Below, piece after piece: positions 8,927-17,500 of a stretch of 36,688 bases of DNA. Where the stretch lies: the NCBI GenBank assembly GCA_019244165.1, contig JAFATA010000048.1, positions 1 through 36,688 on the forward strand, in the 5' to 3' direction. Each line of letters opens with the position of its first letter. Position 1 is the stretch's first letter. The notes beneath the pieces were generated by a model. That model was given only the letters and a program-made list of their open reading frames with translations. It was not told the origin of the DNA and did no database searches. The position numbers were made by a program, and so were the translations under genes. The DNA comes from Pseudonocardiales bacterium (GTDB lineage: Bacteria; Actinomycetota; Actinomycetes; Mycobacteriales; Pseudonocardiaceae).

Positions 8927-9661
8927 CGGGTTTCCTTACTACGACGCGAAACGGTGGCATGGCCAACCACACCGGAGGCTAGCTCCACCGTTACGTTTGC
9001 CGTTTCGGACATCGCGGTACGGCCTCGAGCGAGATACGACGGCCCGGGAGACATTAACACGTACCAGGTACGTTGCCACAAGCGGAGACGACGTGACTCG
9101 ACGGGTACCAGAAATGATCGCTCGCGGACGTCAGCCCGACAGCGCCAATGGCGACAAAAAATGCCATGACAGCTACTACGGCGCGCCGGTGCCGCGGTAG
9201 GGCACGGACACTCCTTGTGGAAATCCTCTCAAAAGCGATCATTGCGGTCTCCGATCCTCAGCGGGAAGGCATGTCACAGGCCCCCAATCAATCCACCGAT
9301 AATGTTACCCTCGTTCTACTCGGAGACAACACCCTCATGGCCGACAACCCACAGATGTAGAAGCCACCCAGACTACCTCATCTGATGTAGCGGGACTGCC
9401 TGATCTGAGGTAGGTGGACGACGATCCGCGGAAATGCCACAGCCGGTCGCGCGCGCCGATGGCCGGGATCACCACCGTGGCGTTCCCCTCAGGGCCGCTC
9501 GGCTGGCCGGGCGGATGATGGCCAGCGCTACGTCGCGCTGCTCGCCCTGGGGACACCGGGGGCCACCGACCTGCGTATGGTGGTCGCAGCCATGCACAAA
9601 CGCTGATCTTAGAGTGGCTTGTCCCGCAAGTGCCGTTTGATACGCTCGGCCTCATCACCCG
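8927..9661. other. Intergenic region, one possible small ORF
   Basis: These 735 bp hold no recognisable gene. They contain the weak small reading frame at 9054-9242 (minus) and an inverted repeat CTACCTCA (9373-9380) / TGAGGTAG (9406-9413) with a 25-nt gap. Between 9490 and 9606 on the plus strand there is a protein-like tail (YVALLALGTPGATDLRMVV) in a frame with no start, perhaps the end of a lost gene. Confidence 0.5.
9054..9242 (-). CDS. Possible small membrane protein, hypothetical
   Basis: A 62-residue reading frame starts at an ATG with GGAG at a good distance (6-7 nt). Residues about 20-40 (RAVVAVMAFFVAIGAVGLTS) form one predicted membrane segment after a basic stretch. It reads toward the histidine kinase gene, 127 bp away, and could be its partner or chance. 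I recognise no family. Confidence 0.3.
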   Translation of the reverse strand: MIAFERISTRSVRALPRHRRAVVAVMAFFVAIGAVGLTSASDHFWYPSSHVVSACGNVPGTC

Positions 9662-10549
9662 TCAAGGGCGCAGGAATTCCGCGTCGGTGTGGTGGTAGGC
9701 GAAACCCAGTTTCTGGTAGGTCCGCAGGGCGGCGACGTTGTCGGATTCGACGTAGAGCATCGCCTCGGGTATCCCCCGCTCTCGCAGATACGCCAGTCCC
9801 GCCACGGTCAGCGCGCTACCCAAGCCAGTGCCCTGGGCCTCGGGATCCACCGCGAGCACATAGACCTCGCCGAGGCCGTCGGGGTGCACCTTGGTCCAGT
9901 GGAAACCGAGTAGCCGGTCCGCCGGGTCCACCGCCAGCAGGAACCCTTTGGGGTCAAACCACGACGCGGCCTCGCGCGCCATAAGCTCACCGCTATCCCA
10001 TCGCCGCTGCTCGGGATGCCAGGCGAAGGCGCGATTGTTCACCCGCACCACCGCGGCCTCGTCCTCGCCGGGCACAAAAGCGCGCAGCGCCACCCCGTCG
10101 GGAAGTACGCGCAGCGGCAGCGGCTCGGCCAAGGCGCGACGCAACTGGCACAACTCGCGCCGGCGGACCAGCCCAGCCCGCGCCGCCAGGGCCAGTGCCG
10201 CTGGGTGCTCACCGTGCGCCCACATCCACAGCGGCCCGGGCACCCGATCGAGCAGCGCCGCGAGCAGCGCACCGCCCACCCCGCGGCGTCGGTGCCCGGG
10301 GTGCACCGCGAACTCGGCAGTGCGACGCTCGAGGCGTTCGGCCAGTCCCGCATAACCGACCAGCGCGCCCGCGCCGTCGTGGGCCAGCAGGTGACGCATC
10401 ACCCCGGCCCCGGGACGGTGCAGCCGCAGCGCGGCCGCCTCCGACACCGGGGCGACGCCGTCGGCAGCCGCGACGGCGTCCAGCAGGGCCATGACGGCGG
10501 CGACCTGCCCGCCGGAGGGCTGGTCGATCCAGCTCAGCGCCAGGGTCAC
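9662..10549 (-). CDS. mshD: Mycothiol synthase (two GNAT domains)
   Basis: The 295-residue product has two tandem acetyltransferase domains, as in MshD, which acetylates the cysteine of Cys-GlcN-Ins to give mycothiol, the main low-molecular-weight thiol of actinobacteria. The first domain has the acetyl-CoA loop HPGHRRRGVGGAL (degenerate region), the second VDPEAQGTGLGSALTVAGL. The end GESDNVAALRTYQKLGF-type motif (YVESDNVAALRTYQKLGF) is characteristic. The start GTG lies 7 nt after the glnR stop, so the two are an operon and translation may be coupled; the ribosome-binding site is weak. This glnR-mshD order is, from memory, the same as Rv0818-Rv0819 in Mycobacterium tuberculosis. Confidence 0.92.
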   Translation of the reverse strand: MTLALSWIDQPSGGQVAAVMALLDAVAAADGVAPVSEAAALRLHRPGAGVMRHLLAHDGAGALVGYAGLAERLERRTAEFAVHPGHRRRGVGGALLAALLDRVPGPLWMWAHGEHPAALALAARAGLVRRRELCQLRRALAEPLPLRVLPDGVALRAFVPGEDEAAVVRVNNRAFAWHPEQRRWDSGELMAREAASWFDPKGFLLAVDPADRLLGFHWTKVHPDGLGEVYVLAVDPEAQGTGLGSALTVAGLAYLRERGIPEAMLYVESDNVAALRTYQKLGFAYHHTDAEFLRP

Positions 10550-10556
10550 GCCCTGG

Positions 10557-11402
10557 TCAACGCCGTTGCACGGGCAGTGATTCCGGACCACCCCGCTCCG
10601 GGCCGGCCCACTCTCGATCTGCCCACTCTGGATCAGCACTGTCCGCGGTCTCGGTGTCATGATCGACGGCATGGCGCTCGACGGTATGCTCCACAGCACG
10701 GTCGGGTTCGGTCTGCTCCCGGGAGCCCATGGTACGTACCGGGCGGACGAACTTGTAGCCGACGTTGCGCACCGTGCCGATGAGCTGTTCATGCTCCGGG
10801 CCGAGCTTGGCCCGCAGTCGCCGCACGTGGACGTCGACCGTGCGGGTGCCGCCGAAGAAGTCGTAGCCCCATACCTCCTGCAGCAACTGCGCGCGGGTGA
10901 ACACCCGGCCGGCGTGCTGCGCGAGGTACTTGATCAGCTCGAACTCCTTGTAGGTGAGGTCCAGCGGCCGGCCGCGCAGCCGGGCGGTGTAGGTGGCTTC
11001 GTCGATCACCAGCTCGCCGAGCACCAGAGAGCTGCCGCGACTCACGGCGGACTCGGCGGCCCGGCGAGCAACCAGCAGCCGAAGCCGGGCATCAACCTCG
11101 GCCGGGCCCGCGGTGGGCAGCAGGATTTCATCGGAACCCCAGTCGGCGGACAGCGCCACCAGCCCGCCCTCACCGATCACAACGACCACCGGCACATCCA
11201 GCCCAGTGGACCCCAGCAGGCGGCACAGACTGCGCGAACCGGCCAGGTCCGCGCGCGCATCGACCAGGACCGCGTCGTACGGGCCGGCGTCTAGCAAGGC
11301 GGCGACCTCCGGCGCGGCCGAGCGCATGCCGTGCCCCAACAACGACAGCGCAGGCAGTACCGAGGCCGGGCTAGGGTCCGCGGTGAGCAGCAGCAGTTCC
11401 AT
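10557..11402 (-). CDS. glnR: GlnR, OmpR-type nitrogen regulator
   Basis: This 281-residue protein has an atypical receiver domain ([38 protein letters not shown]) and a winged-helix domain, [53 protein letters not shown] in sequence order. These match the GlnR family, which activates or represses glnA, amtB and other nitrogen genes. Family members work as unphosphorylated dimers. After the winged helix (ending near YKFVRPV) there is a roughly 50-residue acidic, low-complexity tail rich in D/E/W/P that most GlnR proteins lack or have shorter. The gene is divergent from lmeA across 148 bp and precedes mshD. Confidence 0.9.
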   Translation of the reverse strand: MELLLLTADPSPASVLPALSLLGHGMRSAAPEVAALLDAGPYDAVLVDARADLAGSRSLCRLLGSTGLDVPVVVVIGEGGLVALSADWGSDEILLPTAGPAEVDARLRLLVARRAAESAVSRGSSLVLGELVIDEATYTARLRGRPLDLTYKEFELIKYLAQHAGRVFTRAQLLQEVWGYDFFGGTRTVDVHVRRLRAKLGPEHEQLIGTVRNVGYKFVRPVRTMGSREQTEPDRAVEHTVERHAVDHDTETADSADPEWADREWAGPERGGPESLPVQRR

Positions 11403-11550
11403 GCCCGCTCCCTCCTGCCGGTGCAGGCCAGCGGTCTCATCACCGGGTCACGGTGGGGCCGCGACCTGCCAGGTGTTCTGCGGAGAATACCGTGCCGCTG
11501 GGCCGGTATCACACAACGAACAGCACAAAACGGATAGGACGGTACAGCGG
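11403..11550. promoter_or_regulatory. Divergent glnR-lmeA promoter region
   Basis: The 148-bp gap between two divergent starts must hold both promoters. For lmeA, AGGACGG lies a short way before the GTG at 11551. I could not place convincing -35/-10 pairs. Confidence 0.5.
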
Positions 11551-12297
11551 GTGCGTAAACTGATCATCGTGGTGCTGGCCGTCGTGGTCTTGGCCGTGGC
11601 GGCGGACTTCACTGCCGCGGCAGCAGCCGAGCACATGGTGGCCACGCAGCTGCGCCAGCAAGCGGGACTGCCCCGCGACCCCTCCGTGCGGATCGACGGC
11701 TTCCCGTTCCTCACCCAGGCGCTGGTCGGCCGGTATCCCGCTATCGACGTGCGGGCCAGCGGCCTGTCCGTGCAGCAGCTGCACGACCTCGACGTGGAGG
11801 CCACGCTGCACGACGTCGATGCGCCCCAGATATGGCGGCTGTCCCAGGTGAGCTCGGGAAACCTGCAGTCGGTACGGGTGGCGCGGGTGGAGGGTCGGGT
11901 TCGGATCACGGAGGCCGACCTGGGGCGGGTGATCGGGGTTGACGACCTGCGGATCCAGCAGCCCCCTTCCGCGACCGACTCCGCTTCGGACACCCGCGCG
12001 CCGATCCAGCTGGCGGCCACCACGCACTTCGCCGGCCAGCCCCTCGAGGTCGTCGGGCTTGGCGTGATCGAGCTCACCGGGGACCGGGTGCGGATCACCA
12101 TCCATGAGGTGCGATCCGTCCAGGCCGGCGCCGGTGCGGTGAACCTGCCGCCAGCGCTGCGCCACGCCCTGCTCACCACGCTGAGCACCGACGTGAAACC
12201 CGGCACCCTCCCGTTCGCCGTCACCCCCACCAGGGTCTGGGTGCAGACCGGATCGGTGGTCGTGGAGGGCAGGGCCACCGACGTCACCTTGCGCTAG
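11551..12297 (+). CDS. lmeA: LmeA-like DUF2993 protein (cell-envelope mannolipid maintenance)
   Basis: This 248-residue protein starts with a short basic segment and one hydrophobic helix (residues 4-24), a signal or signal anchor, so the rest is outside the membrane. The DUF2993 fold shows in AEHMVATQLRQQAGL, VRIDGFPFLTQAL and the GxY..IDVRASGL motif, and the C-terminal VEGRATDVTL strand. The mycobacterial LmeA (from memory Rv0817c) binds phospholipid and is needed for full-length lipomannan. The reading frame is open far upstream, but the divergent glnR occupies that stretch; GTG at 11551 gives the correct signal sequence. Position beside glnR supports the call. Confidence 0.82.
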   Translation: MRKLIIVVLAVVVLAVAADFTAAAAAEHMVATQLRQQAGLPRDPSVRIDGFPFLTQALVGRYPAIDVRASGLSVQQLHDLDVEATLHDVDAPQIWRLSQVSSGNLQSVRVARVEGRVRITEADLGRVIGVDDLRIQQPPSATDSASDTRAPIQLAATTHFAGQPLEVVGLGVIELTGDRVRITIHEVRSVQAGAGAVNLPPALRHALLTTLSTDVKPGTLPFAVTPTRVWVQTGSVVVEGRATDVTLR

Positions 12298-12388
12298 GGC
12301 GGATCCAGTTCGGCTCCTGCTCCCAGCCATATCTCATATCTGACGAGCGATCTGCCGAATACTCGACTCCCCTTTGAGGCTAAAGTCT

Positions 12389-12394
12389 TATAAT
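12389..12394 (+). promoter_or_regulatory. -10 box (TATAAT) upstream of the cupin gene
   Basis: A consensus TATAAT lies 107 nt before the likely start at 12502, in an otherwise AT-poor stretch. A clear -35 partner is not visible. Confidence 0.4.
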
Positions 12395-12501
12395 GAGGGC
12401 TGCGGCCGACGCCTCCGCTGTGCGGCAACTCAGCAGTGTGCAGGTTGGCCAGGAGCACGCCAAAGCCCACCGCCACACCGAACAGTGGATCTTCAGAACC
12501 G

Positions 12502-13200
12502 ATGATCGTCGTGACAGCCTACGACAGCTGCTACCGAGCCATGCGCAACGGCACGGCCGGGCGGGACATACCGCGGTGGGCATACGATATTCTCGGCGCG
12601 GTCGCCCAGCACCGCACCAGCATCGTCGGCGTACGACACCCGCTAGGATTCGTGTGCCTTCCCATCGAGCGAATCAGCGAAGCGGGGGTTTGTGTGCACG
12701 TATGGAGCGAGCACCTCACGCGCGCGAGCCTGACTACCTCAGCGGTGCACGCCCATAGCTGGGACCTGATCAGCTACGTACTGTATGGCAGTGTGCGCAA
12801 CGAGATCATCGATGTCGTCGACGCGCCGGAGAACGCCGCGTACCGCGTTTTCGAGGTACGAAGCAGTAAAGGCATCGACGAGCTGCGCAAGACCCCACGG
12901 CTGGTTCGAAGTGAGGTCAGGGCTACCGAGCTCAAGAGCCCGGGTGACATGTACTCCCTACCCGCGGGGGTCTTCCACACCACAGTGATCCACGGCGAGG
13001 CGGCCACGGTGGCGCTGGGCAGCGGTCGTCGAGGAATGATGAATTTCTCGCTCGGCGAGATTAATACGACGACCCATCGGATACGGCGGCAACGCTGTGA
13101 TCACGATGAAACCGCCCACGCGGCCCGGGTGGTCATCGAATGGCTCGCGAGGACTTGCACCCTTGACCGGGAGGACCGGTGGGACGCGCGAAGACCGTGA
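12502..13200 (+). CDS. Cupin-like (RmlC fold) protein of unknown function
   Basis: About 232 residues. Two stretches look like the two cupin motifs: TSAVHAHSWDLISYVLYGSVRNEI (H-x-H followed by a Gly turn) and SLPAGVFHTTVIHGEAATVALG (PxGxxH). They would place a metal-binding site of the cysteine-dioxygenase or oxygenase type in a beta-barrel, but the substrate is unknown. The start at ATG 12502 lacks a clear ribosome-binding site; an upstream in-frame start at 12436 exists. It ends 17 bp before the convergent stop of the transporter. It is the first gene of the block inserted between lmeA and the sulfurtransferase operon. Confidence 0.6.
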   Translation: MIVVTAYDSCYRAMRNGTAGRDIPRWAYDILGAVAQHRTSIVGVRHPLGFVCLPIERISEAGVCVHVWSEHLTRASLTTSAVHAHSWDLISYVLYGSVRNEIIDVVDAPENAAYRVFEVRSSKGIDELRKTPRLVRSEVRATELKSPGDMYSLPAGVFHTTVIHGEAATVALGSGRRGMMNFSLGEINTTTHRIRRQRCDHDETAHAARVVIEWLARTCTLDREDRWDARRP

Positions 13201-13217
13201 CCACGGTGGGCGCGGAA

Positions 13218-14483
13218 TCACCGGATGAGCAGCAGAGCCCCGACGCTCACTGCCAACGCCACCGCCGCCAGGCCGAGACCAGTGAGCATGAACTTGCGCA
13301 GCGGGACATGAAGACCATGATCACGACAGGATTCCAGACACAGCAATGTCGCCAAGGACGCCCAGGGAGTGACGATCGGACCCACGTTGGTACCAATGAG
13401 CAGAGCTAACAACTGATTGCTGTTCCCTGCGGGGACGACGGCCTCTCCTGCGGTATAGGCGGGCAGATTATTGAGCACGTTGGATAATCCGGCGCCAGCC
13501 ACCGCGGCCCGATACGCACCGATCCCGTTGTGATCGGTGCCGATGAGCGCGGTCATGACCTCGGCCAGGCCATACCGGCTCAGCGTCGGAACCACCAGGA
13601 ACAGCCCGGTGACGAAGACCAAGAGTTGCCAGGGCATCAGGTTCAGCCGCAGCTTTCTGCGATCGAGGACGAAGAAGGCGACCACGACGATCAGCGCGGC
13701 AGCAGCGGCAGCATAGCCGATCTGATCGTGGACGAACGGGATGGCAAAGATGAACAACACGCAGGCCACCCCCGCGACCCCGAACAGGACGCGCTGTCTG
13801 GGGTGATCAAATTTTAGCGGCGGTGGCGGAACGTAGCGATCGGCCCCCCGTTCTCTGCGACGCCAATTGAAAGCCCAGAGAAAGAACATCGTTGCCCCGA
13901 TGGCGGCCAATTGTGGGAGCCACATCCGAGCAGCGAACGCGGGTGCCGCGAGCGCCACCCGGTTAGCCGCGAGCAGATTGGTGAGGTTCGAAACGGGAAG
14001 GAACAGACTCGCGGTATTGGCCAGCCAGACAGTGCTCATCGCGAGCGGGAGGGCGGCGATCCGCGCCTTGGGCGCCAGGGCCAGCATCACTGGAGTGAGT
14101 AACACGGCCGTCGTGTCAAGGTTGAGGAACATCGTCGTCAGGGAGGCGAAGACCACACAGAACAAGAACAGCGCCAGGTAGTTGCCCCGTCCCACGATCG
14201 CCATCCTGGCCGCGATGACGTCAAAGACCTGCGCCTGCCTGGCAAGCTTGGCCAGCACGATCACGCTGCCCAAGAACAACAGCAGCGGTGCAATTCGCCG
14301 GAGGTTGCCCTCGGCCTGCGCGGCCGGTAACAGCCCGGTGACCACGCACAAGATCCCCGCGAGGAACAGCCCGATCCTGATCCAGTCCAGCACGCTGGGC
14401 TTGCGCAGCATTGCGCGCAGACCCCGCCCTCGCTGGGGAGCATCCCCCTGGACGGGCGCAACACGGCTGGGCACACACGGCAT
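13218..14483 (-). CDS. ArsB/NhaD/SLC13-type ion transporter
   Basis: This 421-residue membrane protein has about 11 hydrophobic helices. Two inverted halves are visible, each with a conserved Asn-rich re-entrant motif: PVSNLTNLLAANR in the first half and GLSNVLNNLPAYTA in the second. The fold is that of the ion-transporter superfamily that includes the ArsB arsenite pump, NhaD antiporters and dicarboxylate carriers; the ion is not determined. No arsR or arsC lies nearby, so an arsenic role is not supported. An alternative start at 14411 has a purine-rich GAGGGCGGGG before it. It is divergent from the giant TIR protein gene with only 56 bp between starts, so they may share regulation. Confidence 0.8.
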   Translation of the reverse strand: MPCVPSRVAPVQGDAPQRGRGLRAMLRKPSVLDWIRIGLFLAGILCVVTGLLPAAQAEGNLRRIAPLLLFLGSVIVLAKLARQAQVFDVIAARMAIVGRGNYLALFLFCVVFASLTTMFLNLDTTAVLLTPVMLALAPKARIAALPLAMSTVWLANTASLFLPVSNLTNLLAANRVALAAPAFAARMWLPQLAAIGATMFFLWAFNWRRRERGADRYVPPPPLKFDHPRQRVLFGVAGVACVLFIFAIPFVHDQIGYAAAAAALIVVVAFFVLDRRKLRLNLMPWQLLVFVTGLFLVVPTLSRYGLAEVMTALIGTDHNGIGAYRAAVAGAGLSNVLNNLPAYTAGEAVVPAGNSNQLLALLIGTNVGPIVTPWASLATLLCLESCRDHGLHVPLRKFMLTGLGLAAVALAVSVGALLLIR

Positions 14484-14539
14484 GATCTTGGGTCACTTTC
14501 GTCAACACACGGACTCGGCGCGTACGTCATACTGATGGT

Positions 14540-17500
14540 ATGCGATGGCACTCGGGCTCTTCGATCGACTTCTTAATCAGCTACTCACAGGCGGACGAGC
14601 ACTGGGCCACCTGGATCGCCGGACAGCTAGAAGCCGCAGAGTACCGTACACTCCTGCAGGCATGGGACTTCGTTCCCGGTATTAACTTCATCGATTTTAT
14701 GGATCGGGGCGTGCGGAATTGCGCCATCTTCGTGGCCGTGTTGTCCCGCAACTATCTCAAGTCGGACTACGCGCGTATGGAGTGGCAAGCCGCACTACGC
14801 ACTGACCCCGCAAAGCTCATCCCGATCCGCATCGATGACTGCCCGCTGGAGGGGCTGCTCGCCACGATCACCTACCTGGACCTGGTAGAGATCACCGACC
14901 CCGACCTGGCCCGCGAACGGCTGCTGACACGGCTGCGGCACGCGCTGGAGGGGCGGGCCAAGCCCGCCCGAGAGCCGACGTTCCCGGCACATCCAGCTAC
15001 CGTGATCGAGGGACCGTCCCCCGGTGCGGGCGAAACTTTCCCGCACCAGCGCCCAGCCGACTACGCACCCACCCCGGCGCGGTGGCCCGAGCCGCCCCGC
15101 ATCCGCCGTATCCCGCGGATGCCCCCTTCCTATCCGGGCGATCGTCCCGCCTTACCGGCCCCCCGCGAGGCGATCGCGCTGCTGCACGTGCCTGGGCCCC
15201 GGTTCGGGCGAGGCATCGCCGAGCCTGCGACCGCCGGTGACCTGCAGTCACGGATCTGTGCTCATGTGACCCAGCTGATCGATGCCGGCGCGCCAACTCC
15301 CGATCTGATCCTCGTCACCGGCGACCTCATGGAGTCCGGTCGACCGCGCGAGCGGGACGATGCGCGGACGTTTCTCACCGGACTGCGGGTGCTGCTCGGG
15401 TTGGAACCCGACCGGCTGCTCATCGTCCCCGGCAGCCACGACGTATCCAGGGCCGCCTGCCATGCCTACTTCCTCCAGTGCGAGGCCCGGGACGTCCAAC
15501 CCCAACGGCCCTACTTCCCCAAACTGGAGAACTACGCTCAACTATTCGACGAGCTCCATCAGGGCCTCGACGGGCCGCTCTTCGACAGCGCGCAGCCGTG
15601 GACGCTGTTCGCCGTGCCGGAACTCCGGGTGGCCATCGCGGGCCTGAACTCCACGATGTCCCTCACACACTGGCCGGAGGACGATTACGGCTGGATCGGC
15701 GAGGAGCAGGCCACCTGGTTCGCCAAGCAGCTACTGCCGTTCGAAGACTCCGGATGGCTGCGGGTCGGGATCATCCGCCATGATCCCGACCCAGGCGGCG
15801 GCTCGGCCGGTTCCGACCCCACCCTGCTGCGGGACGCCAAGACGCTCGACCGGTTGCTCGGACCTCGCCTCAACCTGCTCCTGCACGGCCCGGGTCCGGG
15901 TGGCACGAGCATCGGCTTCCTCGGTTCTGGCCTGCCGGTGGTGCCCGCGACCGGTCCCGGTCAGGAAGAGATCATCCAGGTGACCGCCGAGGGTTTCCGG
16001 CGCTTCTCAGTCTATGGTGACGGAAAACCATCGGCACTTATCACCCATGAGTGGCACGCCATCGGCGGTACCTTCGCCACAAGTAAGGCAGCGGAACTCG
16101 AAGCGGGCAACGGTGACCTTGTCCCGGAGCGTCCCGTGCCACCTCGCAGCACTGACCCGCAGAGCCTGCTGCTGGAGCGCATCGAAGAGGTCTGCAAGAC
16201 CAGGTATGAGCACATCAACATCCGTCGCATCGAGGCGGATCCGCCTCACCTGCTGGTCACCCGCCAGGAGGAGGGCTTCAACCCCCAGCAATGGGTGGGT
16301 GCTCACGTGGGCGAACTGACCCGGGAAGTGCTCGACAGTTTCCTGCTGCATGAGCCCAGTCCCGGTTCGGAACTGGTCTACCAGGGCCCCGAACCCGCCC
16401 AAGCGCTCCGGGAGGAGGCATCGCGGCGGGGAGTGCGGCTGCGCAGCTTCCTCGATTTCCAAGGCCTGCTCGACCTGAGCGGCTACCTCGTTCGGCAGAC
16501 GACCCGACTGCGCACCGACCCCCGCTACCTACCGGCCCTGTACGTGCCTCAGCGTTTCCGGGAGTTGGATCGCAACGACCAGACCATCCGCGACGACCTG
16601 GCGGAAGCACTCATCCGTCTGGTCACGTCCGACTACGCACGATTCGTGCTGCTGCTGGGTGACTTCGGGCGCGGCAAAACATTCGTGCTACGCGAGGTGG
16701 CCCGGCGCATTGCCGAGACAACCCCGCACCTGATCCCGATGCTGATTGAGCTGAAAGAGCTGGACAAGGCCCACTCGGTCCATGGTCTGGTCGCCGCCCA
16801 CCTGGCCAACCACGGCGAGAACCTGATCAATCTGAAAGCCTTCGACTACATGCTGCGGGAAGGCCGGACCGTTCTGCTGTTCGACGGCTTCGATGAGCTG
16901 GTCACCCGGCTCACCTACGACCGCGCCGCCGAACACCTGGACACGCTGCTGGAGGCCGTCCAGGACCGGGCGAAGATCATCGTTGCCAGCCGCACGCAGC
17001 ACTTCAAGTCCGATACCCAGGTGTTCACGGCACTGGGCGAACGCGTCGGTGCACTGCCCAACCGGTGGATCTTGAGCGTCGAGGACTTCACCCAGGCCCA
17101 GATCCGCGAGTATCTGATCAAACGCTATGGGGGCGACCAGCGGAAGGCCGACAGCCGACTGAACATGATCAGAGACATCCAGGATCTGCTCGGCCTGTCC
17201 CAGAATCCGCGCATGCTCAGTTTCATTGCCGACCTGGACGAGGATCGGCTGCGGGCTGCGGCCGGCGCCCGGCACACGATCAGCGCGGCCGGGCTGTATC
17301 GGGAGATCTTGGAATCCTGGCTGTCCTACGAGGCGACCCGCGCGACCGGTGGCCGCGGCACCGCGGTCACCTTGCGCCTTGATGACCTGTGGCAAGCCGT
17401 GACCACGCTCGCCCTGCACCTGTGGGAGGCCGGCGAGCACTACCTGCGGCTGGCCCAGCTCACCGAGATAGCACAGACGCTGTCCGGCCTCGCCGATGGC

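Noticed and set aside
10993..11550. Upstream extension of the lmeA frame
   Set aside because: It lies antisense to glnR, and a start at 11551 gives the expected signal sequence.
13218..14483. Arsenite efflux pump ArsB
   Set aside because: The fold fits the wider ion-transporter superfamily and no arsenic-resistance genes are near.
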